Below are positions 32,251-42,102 of a stretch of 64,000 nucleotides of DNA, piece after piece. The notes beneath the pieces are model-generated. The model saw nothing but the letters and a program-made list of their open reading frames with translations. It was not told the DNA's origin and searched no databases. The translations under genes and the position numbers were made by a program. This stretch comes from Microdochium bolleyi (taxonomy: Eukaryota > Ascomycota > Sordariomycetes > Xylariales > Microdochiaceae): contig KQ964250.1 in the NCBI GenBank assembly GCA_001566295.1, positions 1 to 64,000 on the forward strand. Direction: 5' to 3'. Positions within the stretch are counted from its first letter, which is position 1, and each line of letters opens with the position of its first letter.

Positions 32251-32415
32251 GAGATTTGAAGGAAAAAGGGAGGAGTCGAGATGGTATTGGAGGCGAGATG
32301 ATGTTGGAGCAGGTGGAGTGATTGGAGCCGCTTTGACTGAAGTGGGAGGATGTAGGCAGCTCTGTGTTGAACGAGGATGAAGGAATGAAGGTGTGGAAGC
32401 GGTGGGATCGGGGGG

Positions 32416-32421
32416 TTTATA
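32416..32421 (-). promoter_or_regulatory. TATA box, minus strand
   Basis: CATATAAACCCCC on the minus strand, followed by about 150 bases of C/T-rich sequence before the ATG at 32250. This TATA plus pyrimidine-leader layout is typical of fungal core promoters and suggests transcription leftward. Confidence 0.45.
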
Positions 32422-32717
32422 TGCGAGTGAAGGGCGCAGAGGAAGGGAGCCGATGGCCGGAAGACCAGTGTCAACGGTGCGTCAGGTTGATGGGCCTGAG
32501 GCACCAGGCTCACCCGTCCCATTGTCCTTCGGAGGGATGATCAATGCTGCTTGGCCTTGCTCTTCACGTTGATGAATGGACATGGCGGCTTTTCTATTCT
32601 CCACATTGTTCTTCTGGCTGCATTGTTCTCTGAATGGGTACGGAGATATGTTGCAATTTCAGAGACACTCTTGTGGAGCACGCTGCCAGACGCTCAGACG
32701 TTCAGACGCCTATCTCG

Positions 32718-32796
32718 GAGGTGGCAGAGGGTGGCAGAGGTGGCAGAGGTGGCAGACGATGGGGCAGAGGTGACAGACAATGGCAGTAGATGGCAG
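32718..32796 (+). repeat. Degenerate 9-bp repeat (GGTGGCAGA)
   Basis: GAGGTGGCAGA-type units: four close copies at 32718-32755 (one with an extra G), then decayed copies (GAGGTGACAGA, ATGGCAGTAG, ATGGCAGAT) to about 32796. Confidence 0.8.
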
Positions 32797-33482
32797 ATAT
32801 CTTACCTTTCACTTGATAGGATGGCAAATTGTTCTATCTGACTGTCTTGTGATCCCCACGGCCGTTAGTCCACGGTTCTTGAGCCTGTATCCTTCCCGCT
32901 TGAACCTAAATCTCGTGCCGGCTAATTGAGATGCAGAAACAAAGTATATTATGATGACTCCCTTTTGCATAGATGTGGAAGATGCTTCCTCTCGTGTACT
33001 GATTTGCTTGCCATGAGAAACCCTCGGCACCGCGGGCACTTTTGCGGAAACTGAATTTGTCGGAGGGTGGAATCTGTGGTCGTGCTCTCCTTGCACATAT
33101 AGTCGAGACCTTGAATCACTGGAGAACTAGACTTACTCGGTGATTACGAAAACGAGACGTGTGCGGAATTTTGACACGGTATTATTCGTGAATTAAGATC
33201 TGTCTGAAGGAATCTCCTCCCTTTGCTGAACTATTGGATCTTTGTGACTCCAGAATTATTGCAAATCTCGTGAATGACTATGGTGTGCAAGCAGCATATT
33301 CCGCCTTTCAGGCTCCGCGTCCGTTCACACCTGTAACACGTCCTTCATATCTTACTCTCCATAGGCCTCTCTGGTTTCCGTGTCACCACCTTTACACCTA
33401 GAAGCCCGAGAACCTCTTTCACGAGCAGACTTCTGCGGATTATACGCGTTTTAGGCATCTCCCGCTTCATCCTCATGGTGTC
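32797..33482. other. AT-richer intergenic stretch
   Basis: About 0.7 kb without a supported gene. It contains short frames only. Confidence 0.5.
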
Positions 33483-34334
33483 TTAGGGACTTAAGATGAG
33501 GGCCGATTCCCAGAGGCGCTCAAAGTCCTTTTTGAGCGCACGGTAGTCCTCCTCGACCTTTCGGCATCTTTCCTCGGCCTTCTGACACCTTTCCACAGCC
33601 TCGTTGCACCTTTGCTCGACCTTGTGGTGCTCCTCCGCAAGTTTGCCGACTTGCTCCTCCAGTGTGTGGAAAAGGGCTTCGTGCATGTGCAGCATCATTC
33701 CGTGGTCGTCGAGGGTCTGGTCATGCGACTGAGTCTCCTCTTCCAGACGCCGGATTTCCGCAGAATAACCATTAACGCTGCTGTCGGTAACGTGCTGGGA
33801 TTCCTGGGTGCGTGTGGGGGATGTGTCGAGCACCTTCAGGAACCCCGTCAACAGCCGGATCACGTGCGTCATCGCATGCAAGGACTCGCCACGTCTGACC
33901 TCTTTCGCCATTGAGGACACGAGGCCGGAGACGAAGCTCTGGAGGGTGCAGCGCTCGATGCGCATCTTCTGAGCCTCCTGGGATCTGGTGAATAGCCAGA
34001 TCAGGTCCTCGATGTCGAACTCCCCAGATGCCCGGTGCGTGGCGTTCTGTCTCTGCATGACTAGCGCACTGAAGTCCTGGTCGACGTCCTGGTCGGCCAT
34101 CATGTCGAGCCTGGCAGAGAGCTGGTCCAGAGTGCCATCCGGAGCCCGGGTATCGGCGCTGATGGCGAGGCCGCCGAGGAGAGCCATTGCGTCGTCCTCA
34201 CGCATGTGCTTCATCCAGAGCGCTTTGGCAGCCGGCTCGAGCCCGAAGCATTGTGCGAATGTGTCCCAATCCCCCGACTGTTCGCGAGCAGAATCGGGAG
34301 TGCTCGGCGAGGGCACAACGAAGCTGTTGTTCAT
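33483..34334 (-). CDS. Coiled-coil protein with a W-x2-F-A-x2-F-G-L-E motif, intact member of a local family
   Basis: A continuous 283-aa frame beginning MNNSFVVPSPSTPDS. It has a DWDTFAQCFGLEP motif at residues 22-34. A helical region around 108-169 (DIEDLIWLFTRSQEAQKM, TLQSFVSGLVSSMAKEVRRGE, HVIRLLTGFLKVL) comes next. A long C-terminal coiled coil follows (about 191-277) with heptads and Cys-containing repeats (VEQRCNEAVERCQKAEERC). There is no signal peptide or membrane segment. A decayed relative lies 1.0 kb upstream at 35373-36218 and shares the FGLE motif, the DL-x-W helix and the coiled-coil end. I do not recognise the family. The position in a repeat-rich, gene-poor block and the presence of a broken copy suggest a fast-evolving accessory gene. 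Confidence 0.7.
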   Translation of the reverse strand: MNNSFVVPSPSTPDSAREQSGDWDTFAQCFGLEPAAKALWMKHMREDDAMALLGGLAISADTRAPDGTLDQLSARLDMMADQDVDQDFSALVMQRQNATHRASGEFDIEDLIWLFTRSQEAQKMRIERCTLQSFVSGLVSSMAKEVRRGESLHAMTHVIRLLTGFLKVLDTSPTRTQESQHVTDSSVNGYSAEIRRLEEETQSHDQTLDDHGMMLHMHEALFHTLEEQVGKLAEEHHKVEQRCNEAVERCQKAEERCRKVEEDYRALKKDFERLWESALILSP

Positions 34335-35372
34335 GTTGACTTGAAGTTTGATCTGGGCTTAAACACGATTAAGTCAATATCCCATCATCTGGGGGTAGCT
34401 GCTTTACTCTGCACTCACGAGGGCGTGTTATGTCGTTTGTAGGCGATTGTGTTGAGACAGGCCGACGGTTGCGAGCGGAGACATAGGTGCATATGGGTTC
34501 GTGTCAATGCCGAAACGTGCAACAGTAGCTGCTTTTGCTTGACACGCACGAATGGAAAGCAATTGAGGCCGAGTCGACTATGGCAAGTTGTCGCTTCCGA
34601 GACGAGACGAGGAGAGAGTTCTGCAACAGAGCGTTGTTGGACCTGGGCTCACAAAGAAGTTCCGTAAAGTTTCGGCCCAGACAGACAGTTGAGTCGAGAA
34701 CAGCCAAGAATGGCCATGGATCAAACACATGGGTTTTCTCGGGCGACGCGTCTGCACGGCCAAAGGGTGATGCAAACGGAGAGAATCATCCGACAGGCTG
34801 ATGAGGGTGGACACGGGACAGCAATGATACTCCGTGGGGGACCGCGTCATGTGCAGGAACAATGCGAAAAGTACGCGATGCCTCGGGAGGTTCTTTCCAG
34901 GGCGGTCCAGCTGATGGGCTGATCAATAATGTCAATGTCTCAATGAACAATGAGCAAGGCATGTGGGATATGCTCAGGCATTATGTTGACCAGGCATGCT
35001 CTATGGCCAAGACGACTTGGGTGCAAGAAGTCGAACTTTTCGATGATATCTCCAGCTATGGGTGATTATCGCAACCCTGCGAAGCCGAACGTTGTGAATA
35101 AGCTCCTTCTTATAATCGTGTGCCTTGAACATTAGAACCGGAGCAGCGGTTCCACCAAGGCAACATTTACTAGCTGTAGTGATGCGATTTACTCCGATAT
35201 CATGCATGCCCCAGTGATGATTAAGTGCTTCTTCCAAGGCAGGGAAAAGACCCCATCACTGCTTGTTTCTCTTTCTTGTCGACTCTTGCTCGTGGTCCAC
35301 ATTGCCACGCTTGGCCGAGCCAACTCCGTTGCTTGTGGCCGCGGTGTTCTCGTTGCCTCTCTCTATGCCTCT
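34335..35372. other. Intergenic between the two paralogous loci
   Basis: About 1 kb; only short overlapping frames. It presumably holds the promoter of the 34334 gene and the 3' flank of the broken copy. Confidence 0.5.
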
Positions 35373-36218
35373 CTAGGTTCCTGCGTGTCGCCGGCAACAG
35401 TCCTCCAGTGCCTTCAACCGCGCACTGAACTGTGCCTCGTCTTCGTTGTGGTTGACTATTCTCTTCTTGAGTTCCACGATTTCCTTTTGTTGCCTTGTGC
35501 GCTCTCGTAGAAGGAAGTCTATGGCATTGATGACGGGTTTTATTTTGTCTGTGGTCTCCTCAGACCGAATGCGGACGGCGAGCTCAGAGAAGATGGCGCT
35601 TGCATAAAGCTGTAGATCTCTGGATTCTTCATCTAGTTTCGCGGCACTCTTGAGTGCCTTTGCCAGCTATGGTAGATCTTTATAGGTTAAGTTGGCAGTG
35701 TCCTCGCCGAGTTCTTCCAGCCTCTTATAGTCAGCTCTCTGAAACTTTGGTGGGATTTGGGTGAGACTTCTGTTAGTCTCAAACCAAGTTGGTCTGCCGA
35801 TAGCGCAGAGAACGGGTTCTTGAGTTGTTCAGTCTGCTTTCGAAACAGGTCTTCCTGCGGCAAGAACTTTTGGCGTCTACTCCGGCATTGATCCAATGTC
35901 TGACCTCCTTCAGCTCAAGGCCGAAAGCTGCTGCAAACTCGCGCCATTGGACGTGCTCCGATCTGGCAGAGTCGTCTATTGTGCCGTTCATATCTCCGGT
36001 CTTTGCCTCGCGATGTTCGAGTGCTGCCTCTCGTTCCTTGATCTGCCGCTCCAAGCTCTCGATCCTAGTCCGAAGACGGTTGCGAAAGATTGGGTTCCGC
36101 TGCCCTTGGATGTCTTGTCGGGCCTTCGGAAGCTGCTCTCTATGTACTTCCAGATCTGCCACATCGGAAGCCGGATCGCTTTCTGGGACAAACGCTTGTT
36201 CTTGAAGGGGCGTGACAT
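35373..36218 (-). pseudogene. Decayed paralogue of the 33483-34334 coiled-coil gene
   Basis: The ATG at 36218 has a perfect context (GCCACCATGTC), but its frame is soon lost. Protein-like sequence then runs in a second frame from about 36205: FVPESDPASDVADLE, a coiled coil RIESLERQIKEREAALEHRE, and QWREFAAAFGLELKEVRHW. It shifts again near 35870-35840 to a third frame (PPKFQRADYKRLEELGED). That frame has one in-frame TAG at 35669-35667, then runs to a stop at 35373 through LQLYASAIFSELAVRIRSEE and ERTRQQKEIVELKKRI. The TAG falls exactly where the intact relative has the tryptophan of DLIW, as a TGG-to-TAG change would. Some shifts could be unrecognised introns, but the candidates are too short or lack a branch site. 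Confidence 0.65.
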
Positions 36219-37073
36219 GGTGGCCGAAAGTATGTTGTAAGAAATTGAGGCAGAGGTGACAATCGCGAGAAATTATGCAAGTTTGCTCAGTACGAGAGCA
36301 GATTTCGGCCTCGCGTCCCGGTTGACTTCAAGGGCGTAGTGATGAAGTACGCCAGTCGTGCTTCATCCCAAGCGCAATGCGAAATCCAGCGTGCTTGTGT
36401 GATTGCCTGCTCTGGCAGAAATTGAGCTAGCATATATGTCTGCGGCAGGTGCGACAGAGTAATGTGTCCGCTGACGTTGTGAAATCTGAGTAAAAGAGCA
36501 ACGATGGTTCTCGAGCTTAATTGGTAGATATATACGTGCCTGTGGTTTTGAGATTATCGGCCTGTTTCTGGTGCCGTCTGCTCTTGCTGACCACCTCAAA
36601 GGCCTCTCCTCCGTCCCAAACGCTTGAGTTCATGGAGCATGAGGAGAAAGATTACCGAGTTGAAGATGCTTTCTGCACGGGACGGTAAACCCATATGCCA
36701 AACACGGCAGATGCCCGCACTCGTGGCATGTTGCAATCATTCTCGTCTATGTCCAGAGTATCCGTACTGGTGGAGTGCGCATACCGACTCCACGCTCTGA
36801 AGTCAGCCCACACGTTCAGATTCTGAACGTTCTATCCACTGGTTCAAAGTCTGCTCTATATATTTCAGTTGACAACAAGCACGTCGACTTCTCAATTTAA
36901 ATGAATGTCAGACCTTGTCAGACCTTTTTCTTTTTCTTTGACACCTGATGCATTGGTCATAAATGATGCCCAGCCGTGTTATGTTCATGCTGGACAGGTT
37001 CAGAGGTTTGGAGATCTGGTGCTCCGGACACAGCGGAGCCTACCAGAGGCTCGGAGGCGTAGGTCATGGAATA

Positions 37074-37093
37074 GAGGTCCAGAGGTCCAGAGG
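37074..37093 (+). repeat. Tandem GAGGTCCA, 2.5 copies
   Basis: Two exact copies plus GAGG, the same unit as at 31431-31451, about 5.6 kb away. Confidence 0.85.
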
Positions 37094-37121
37094 GCGTGTC
37101 ACCCATAGCTTTCAAGTTAAG

Positions 37122-37202
37122 GGTTCAATGGGTTCAGAGGGTTCAGAGGGTTCAGAGGGTTCAGAGGGTTCAGAGGGTTCAGAGGGTTCAGAGGGTTCAG
37201 AG
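37122..37202 (+). repeat. 9-bp minisatellite GGTTCAGAG, eight perfect copies
   Basis: Eight exact copies at 37131-37202, preceded by a degenerate one (GGTTCAATG) at 37122. In one plus frame it would read as Gly-Ser-Glu repeats, but that frame has no other support. Confidence 0.95.
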
Positions 37203-37869
37203 GAGGTCTAGCTGACAGGATCAAGATTGTCAAAGACATATGGAGTGAAGCAGTACGTGCTGCGGAAGAGTCTCCGTAAAATGCACTTCCGGGAAAGAAA
37301 AAGCATAGCTCAAAGAATTCGGAATGCCTGAGCTGAGAAAAGAGTTTCAGTGCGGAAGGAAGTTGCGGTTCCGCGCAGAGCTGGCTTCGTAGGCAAATGC
37401 GGTTCGTAGAGGGTGCAACGGAAACAGAAGTGGAATAGCAGGTCTGGACCACCGAGAAAACTACCAGAGGGCGCAGTTTACGGGAACCGACAGAAACAAG
37501 CGAAGAAAGCGGAGCGCACGAAGGATTTGAGTCACGGCAACAATCAGCATGAGGGACGTGAGTTTGTTTAATGTTCTTTCATTAACGACAAAGGGAATTG
37601 TTGTTCATCACCTCGGGGACTTCCTTTTTCGGGTCCCCGAGGTGGTTCTCTCCCATCATTCTTTTGAGATCCACCCAGCCGTGTCTATCGTAAGTGTGTA
37701 TCAAAAAAGGGCATCAAGTCATGTGCCAGATCATGGTACCGAGATCTGGGCTGGAGAAACAGAAGGCCCCTTTTTTTCCCCCGGAAGATATTTTCTTGCT
37801 TTTCCGAAAAACAAAGGAATCTCAAAAAAAGACGCCAGAGCCAGCAAAAAAGGGAAGGAAGCGATACAT

Positions 37870-39511
37870 TTATCGGGAGGACATGGCCTTGGTGATGAGT
37901 CTCTTGAGGGCGAGCTCCTTCTTCTTGAGGTCCTCGGCGGAGGAGTCCTCGATCTCGAGCTGGGCCATGGCCTCGGAGACGGACTCCTCGATTCTCTCGC
38001 GCTGGCCGCGCTTGATCTTGAGGGACATGGTCGGGTCGGAAATGATCTCCTCGACGCGGCCGATGTAGTTCTCGAGCTGCTGCTTGGCCTCGAAGCGCTT
38101 GCTGAAGGCATCGTCGGTGGACTTGAACTTCTCAGCGTCTGGTGGGTGGGCGGGTCCGTATTAGTAATCTGCTTAGTCACACAAGTAAGATGAAAATTCG
38201 GAAACTCACCGTTGATCATGGTCTCGATCTCAGCGGACGAGAGCTTGCCAACAGAGTTGCTGATGGTGATGTTGGCAGAGCGGCCGGAGGTCTTCTCAGT
38301 AGCGGTGACCTGGAGTTGTTGTCAGTATGTGGAGGTTCGTGATTGGTGTTCAGGGGCTGCGACTCACCTTGAGGATACCGTTGACGTCAACCTCAAAGAC
38401 ACACTCGAGAACAGCCTCGCCAGCGCGCATGGGAGGGATGGGAGCAAGAGTGAACTCTCCCAGGGAGGTGTTGTCCTCGCAGTTGACACGCTCACCCTGG
38501 TAGACGGGGAACTGGACGGTTTGCTGTTTTTTTGGTCAGTAAAAATTCCCAAAAATTCCAGAAGACTCAGGAGAGCGAGGGTTCCTTACTTGGTTGTCCG
38601 AAACTGTAGTGAACGTCCTCTTCTTGATGGTGGGCACGGTCTGGCCACGGGTGACGACGGGGGCGAAGATGTTGCCCTCCATGGCGACACCAAGGGAGAG
38701 AGGGACGACATCGAGCAGGAGGAGGTCGGAAGTGTCGGCAGAGGTAGCCTTGCCGGAGAGGATACCAGCCTGGACGGCGGCACCGTAGGCAACGGCCTCG
38801 TCGGGGTTGATGCTCTTCTCGAGCTTCTTGCCGCCGAAGAAGTCGCTGAGGAGCTTCTGGATCTTGGGGATACGGGTGGAGCCACCGACAAGGACGATCT
38901 CGTCGACCTTCTTCTTGTCAATAGCGGCGTCCTTGAGGACCTGGGCAACGGGGTCGAGGGTGCCGGCGAAGGCCTTGGAGTTCAGGTCCTCGAAACGGGC
39001 ACGGGTGATCTGGAGGAAGAAATCCTCGCCATCGAAGAGCGAGTCGATCTCGATGGTGGTCTGAGCACCGTTGGACAGAGTGCGCTTGGCACGCTCGCAA
39101 GCAGTCCGGAGACGGCGGAGAGCACGGGGGTCGCCGCTGATGTCCTACATTTCGATAGTGTTAGCAAATTGGTTCTTTTTTTTTTTTTTTTTTTTCTCGC
39201 TCTGCTGCAAAGCGTCCATGGCATTTGGGAATGGAAAACCTCCTACCTTCTTCGATTTTCTCTGGAATTCCTTCTTGCAGTAGTCGAGAAGGTTGGTATC
39301 GAAGTCCTGACCACCCAAGTGAGTGTCACCGGCAGTAGCCTTGACGGTGAAGACACCACCCTGGATGTTGAGGAGGGAGACATCGAAAGTACCACCACCG
39401 AGATCGTAGATGAGGACGTTGCGCTCCTTCTCGGACTTGCCGGCGCCGAGACCGTAGGCGATGGCGGCAGCGGTAGGCTCGTTGATGATGCGGAGGACGT
39501 TGAGGCCAGCA

Positions 39512-39543
<32 letters not shown>

Positions 39544-40420
39544 GTTGTCGTTGAAGTAGGCAGGGACGGTGATGACAGCCTTCTCAACCTTCTTGCCGAG
39601 CTTGGTCTCGGCGATCTCCTTCATCTTGACGAGGACCATGGCAGAGATCTCCTGGGCGGAGAAGGTCTTGGTCTCGCCGAGGTACTCAACCTGGATGACA
39701 GGGTTGGAGCCCTGCTCGATGACCTTGAAAGGCCAGGACTCAATGTCCTTCTTGACGATGGGGTCATCGAAGGGACGGCCAATGAGACGCCTGGTAACTC
39801 AGTCAGTCACTCTGGTTTCACACACACACACACAACAGTATGAATATGAGAGTAACTCACTTGGCATCGAAGATGGTGTTGCGAGGGTTCATGGCAGCCT
39901 GGTTCTTGGCGGCCTCACCGATCAGACGCTCCTTCTCGTTGAAGGAGACGAATGAGGGGGTGGTGAAGCTACCCTGCTCGTTGGCAATGATCTCGACATT
40001 GGTGCCCTCGTAGATGGCAACGCAAGAGTAGGTGGTACCTAATTGTGTAAGTCGTGTTAGTCTCTTGCGGGTTTGCCGGCTCGTGATGGTTGTGTGAAGG
40101 TGTCTTGAAATTTTTTCCACAACTCTATACCCTCCGAGTTGCGCCCAGCCCGGCCACAATTTTCTGCACTTCTGCACCAGGAGCTTTTTACAAACTCTCA
40201 AGTACACTCGATGATGTAGATACGAGCTTTACGAAGGCATATTATGTTTCCCAGGCTGGACATGTCCTCTTCGAGTCCGAGTTGTCGGGCGGTGGGCGCG
40301 GGGGCGGGGATAATTTGTGCGGTGCGACGAGCAATATTCGTAGCGACGCGGGGCGGTTTCGAGTGAGGGAGACATACCCAAGTCGATGCCGATGGCACCA
40401 TCGTAAGTCTCTTCGGCCAT
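37870..40420 (-). CDS. SSB1: Ribosome-associated Hsp70 (Ssb type)
   Basis: Seven exons, 40420-40378, 40038-39861, 39790-39247, 39144-38590, 38523-38368, 38309-38210 and 38138-37870, encode 614 aa. Hsp70 signatures are GIDLGTTYSCVAIYEG, VPAYFNDNQRQATKDAG, IYDLGGGTFDVSLL and VLVGGSTRIPKIQ. The C-terminus is LKRLITKAMSSR with no EEVD, and the length matches Ssb (about 613 aa), not the cytosolic Ssa class (about 645 aa with EEVD). Ssb binds nascent chains at the ribosome exit tunnel together with the RAC cochaperones. Introns are 57-339 nt; the first is the longest. The third intron, between exons 3 and 4, contains a 20-T run on the plus strand (39176-39195), A20 in the transcript. A very long antisense frame covers most of exons 3-6. 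Confidence 0.95.
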
Positions 40421-41146
40421 CTTGAATATGGATGTGGATGTTGGTCGACAGGGAGATGTGTACGGCCAAAGGGGATGGATTGGGGAGAGGAGGATGGAGA
40501 CCAGCAGGCCGAGGGGCAGATTTTAAGAAGAATAAATTATTGGCACTTTGGCGGACGAGCAGAGGCGGCGGCTGGGGGGGTGGGCTACACGAATCGGACT
40601 TGCTTGGAGGGGCCGTGGTGATTGGACCCAGACTTTTTTTCTCTCGTCTTTTCTTTCCTCCCGCCTGGCGCCGGCTCTCTGCCGGCCCTCCTCGCCCTCG
40701 CCGCTGCGCTGCGCTTCGCGGCTCGCCCGCCCCCGGAGCCTTGTTTTCGCACTTTGGCTGTCCATTTTTATTTTTTTGCCAATGCGGTGTGAAATTTCTT
40801 AGGCGGGCCTGGTTGGCTGACCCCGCAGGTGCGCTAGGGCCCAAAGGGGACTGGACCCTCGTCTTGTCTGGCAAAGGGTCTCATTCTCCCTGGCTTCAAT
40901 GTTGCCCAGCCAGTGCTTACCTAATGCGTCTATGTACTGTACCTATCTTCAGTTCGGGAGGGATAGGTACCATACTGGAGCCGCAGCACGGTAGTCGTGG
41001 ACCTGGGCTACCTGTTCCCAACTCCCGAGTCTCCCGAGGTCTCTCCAACAACCAATGCCCCACGACTCGAGCAGCACACACCTACGTGCTCATAGCCTCG
41101 TCAACGCCACCGAGCTAGGACTTGCCCGAGGCGCTTGGTAGTCAAG
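40421..41146. other. Ssb promoter region
   Basis: About 0.73 kb upstream of the Ssb start. Short T and C runs are present. Frames on both strands here are chance. Confidence 0.5.
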
Positions 41147-41692
41147 TTAGGCGCGACGGGGGCGAAACAACCCGTGAGGCTCGATCAACAGTGGAATACA
41201 TCCAATATCTTCGACTGCCATGTATGGACACAGCCCTTGCTTAGATGGCGTGTCGTACTGCCCGAGCGTGACTTTGTCGAGTATGAAAGTGTACGCTGAT
41301 AGTGCCAATTCATCAGCCCAGTGATCTGGGTCCTTCACATGAAGCCTGAAGGCAAGGAAGGTCGAAACCTGCCATGTTGGACGTTTTCTATTTGCAATGT
41401 TTTAGGCTTGACCTTCTTCGCCCTGCTTATTACCGTCTGACTTCGGATTGTGCCAGCATTTTTGGAGCCACTTGATTGCCTTCACACTTCTCTGATTGTC
41501 CATTGTTGAGTACGCCAAAGTCGAGGCTCCACCACTATACGTTGTCAGCACTTGGCTCTCTCTGCGTGCTTGCCCACGAGGAATGTCATCAACCCCAGCA
41601 ACTCCGTGTCGCACGGCTGCAGTGTGGACACGACCCTGCATCAACCATTTGATGTCCGGTGGGGACCTTTGGTACCTGTGTCGATGGGACAT
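41147..41692 (-). CDS. Possible multi-exon gene of unknown function
   Basis: The best coding stretch is 41360-41147, which reads coherently as VSTFLAFRLHVKDPDHW, ADELALSAYTFILDKVTLG, QYDTPSKQGLCPYMAVEDI and GCIPLLIEPHGLFRPRRA, then stop. It follows an ATGGCAG acceptor. A GTAATA donor about 70 bases earlier joins in frame to SGSKNAGTIRSQT. Further upstream the reading frame is unresolved: 41692-41402 is open in another phase (STLAYSTMDNQRSVKAIKW). Composition is protein-like rather than random, but I recognise no family and cannot fix the start, so this may be a 3' remnant of a gene. Confidence 0.3.
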
Positions 41693-42102
41693 GGCACTTC
41701 GGACTTCACGATGGCAGCATTTGGAGTGCAGATACTGCCATGGCTAACCGCCTGCTTAGGGTGGGTTCTGAGGTTGTCGTTCCGCGCCGCGCGGAAGTGC
41801 ACGAGTGACGTGCATTGGTGGCTCTCAGAGCTCCATCGGTCGCGAATCGGGCCACGCTTCAGGGCTCCTTCCAGCTGCCGCAATAGTCACCAGCTTGGAC
41901 ACCACGACATTGCGACACACTCAGGCTAGGATCACAGCACCCGCCGTCTGTGTTACAAGCTCGGGGACCTTCCAGACAGATTGGTCAGCCTCATCCCCCT
42001 CAGCGAACTTGACAACTGCTTGCCCGTCGACCAAGCCGATGCGCCGCGTCCATCCACGCATGCCTCTCTCTTCGCCATGAGCCCGCCACGACTATCTGCG
42101 CA
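41693..42102. other. Promoter region of the ZZ/EF-hand gene
   Basis: About 0.4 kb; no feature recognised beyond probable leader sequence. Confidence 0.45.

Larger units (their letters stand above)
36219..37869. other. AT-rich, repeat-bearing intergenic stretch
   Basis: About 1.65 kb between the pseudogene and the Hsp70 gene. Apart from the two arrays listed separately it holds only short frames. An isolated AGGTTCAGAGG lies at about 36997, another GGTTCAGAG-type word. Confidence 0.5.

Noticed and set aside
30343..37202. CRISPR array or transposon terminal repeats as an explanation of the tandem arrays
   Set aside because: Units are 8-18 bp without spacers, in a eukaryotic context, and no transposase-like coding sequence or flanking target-site duplication was seen.
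37870..40420. Cytosolic Ssa-type Hsp70 as an identity for this gene
   Set aside because: The C-terminus lacks EEVD and the length of 614 aa fits the Ssb class.
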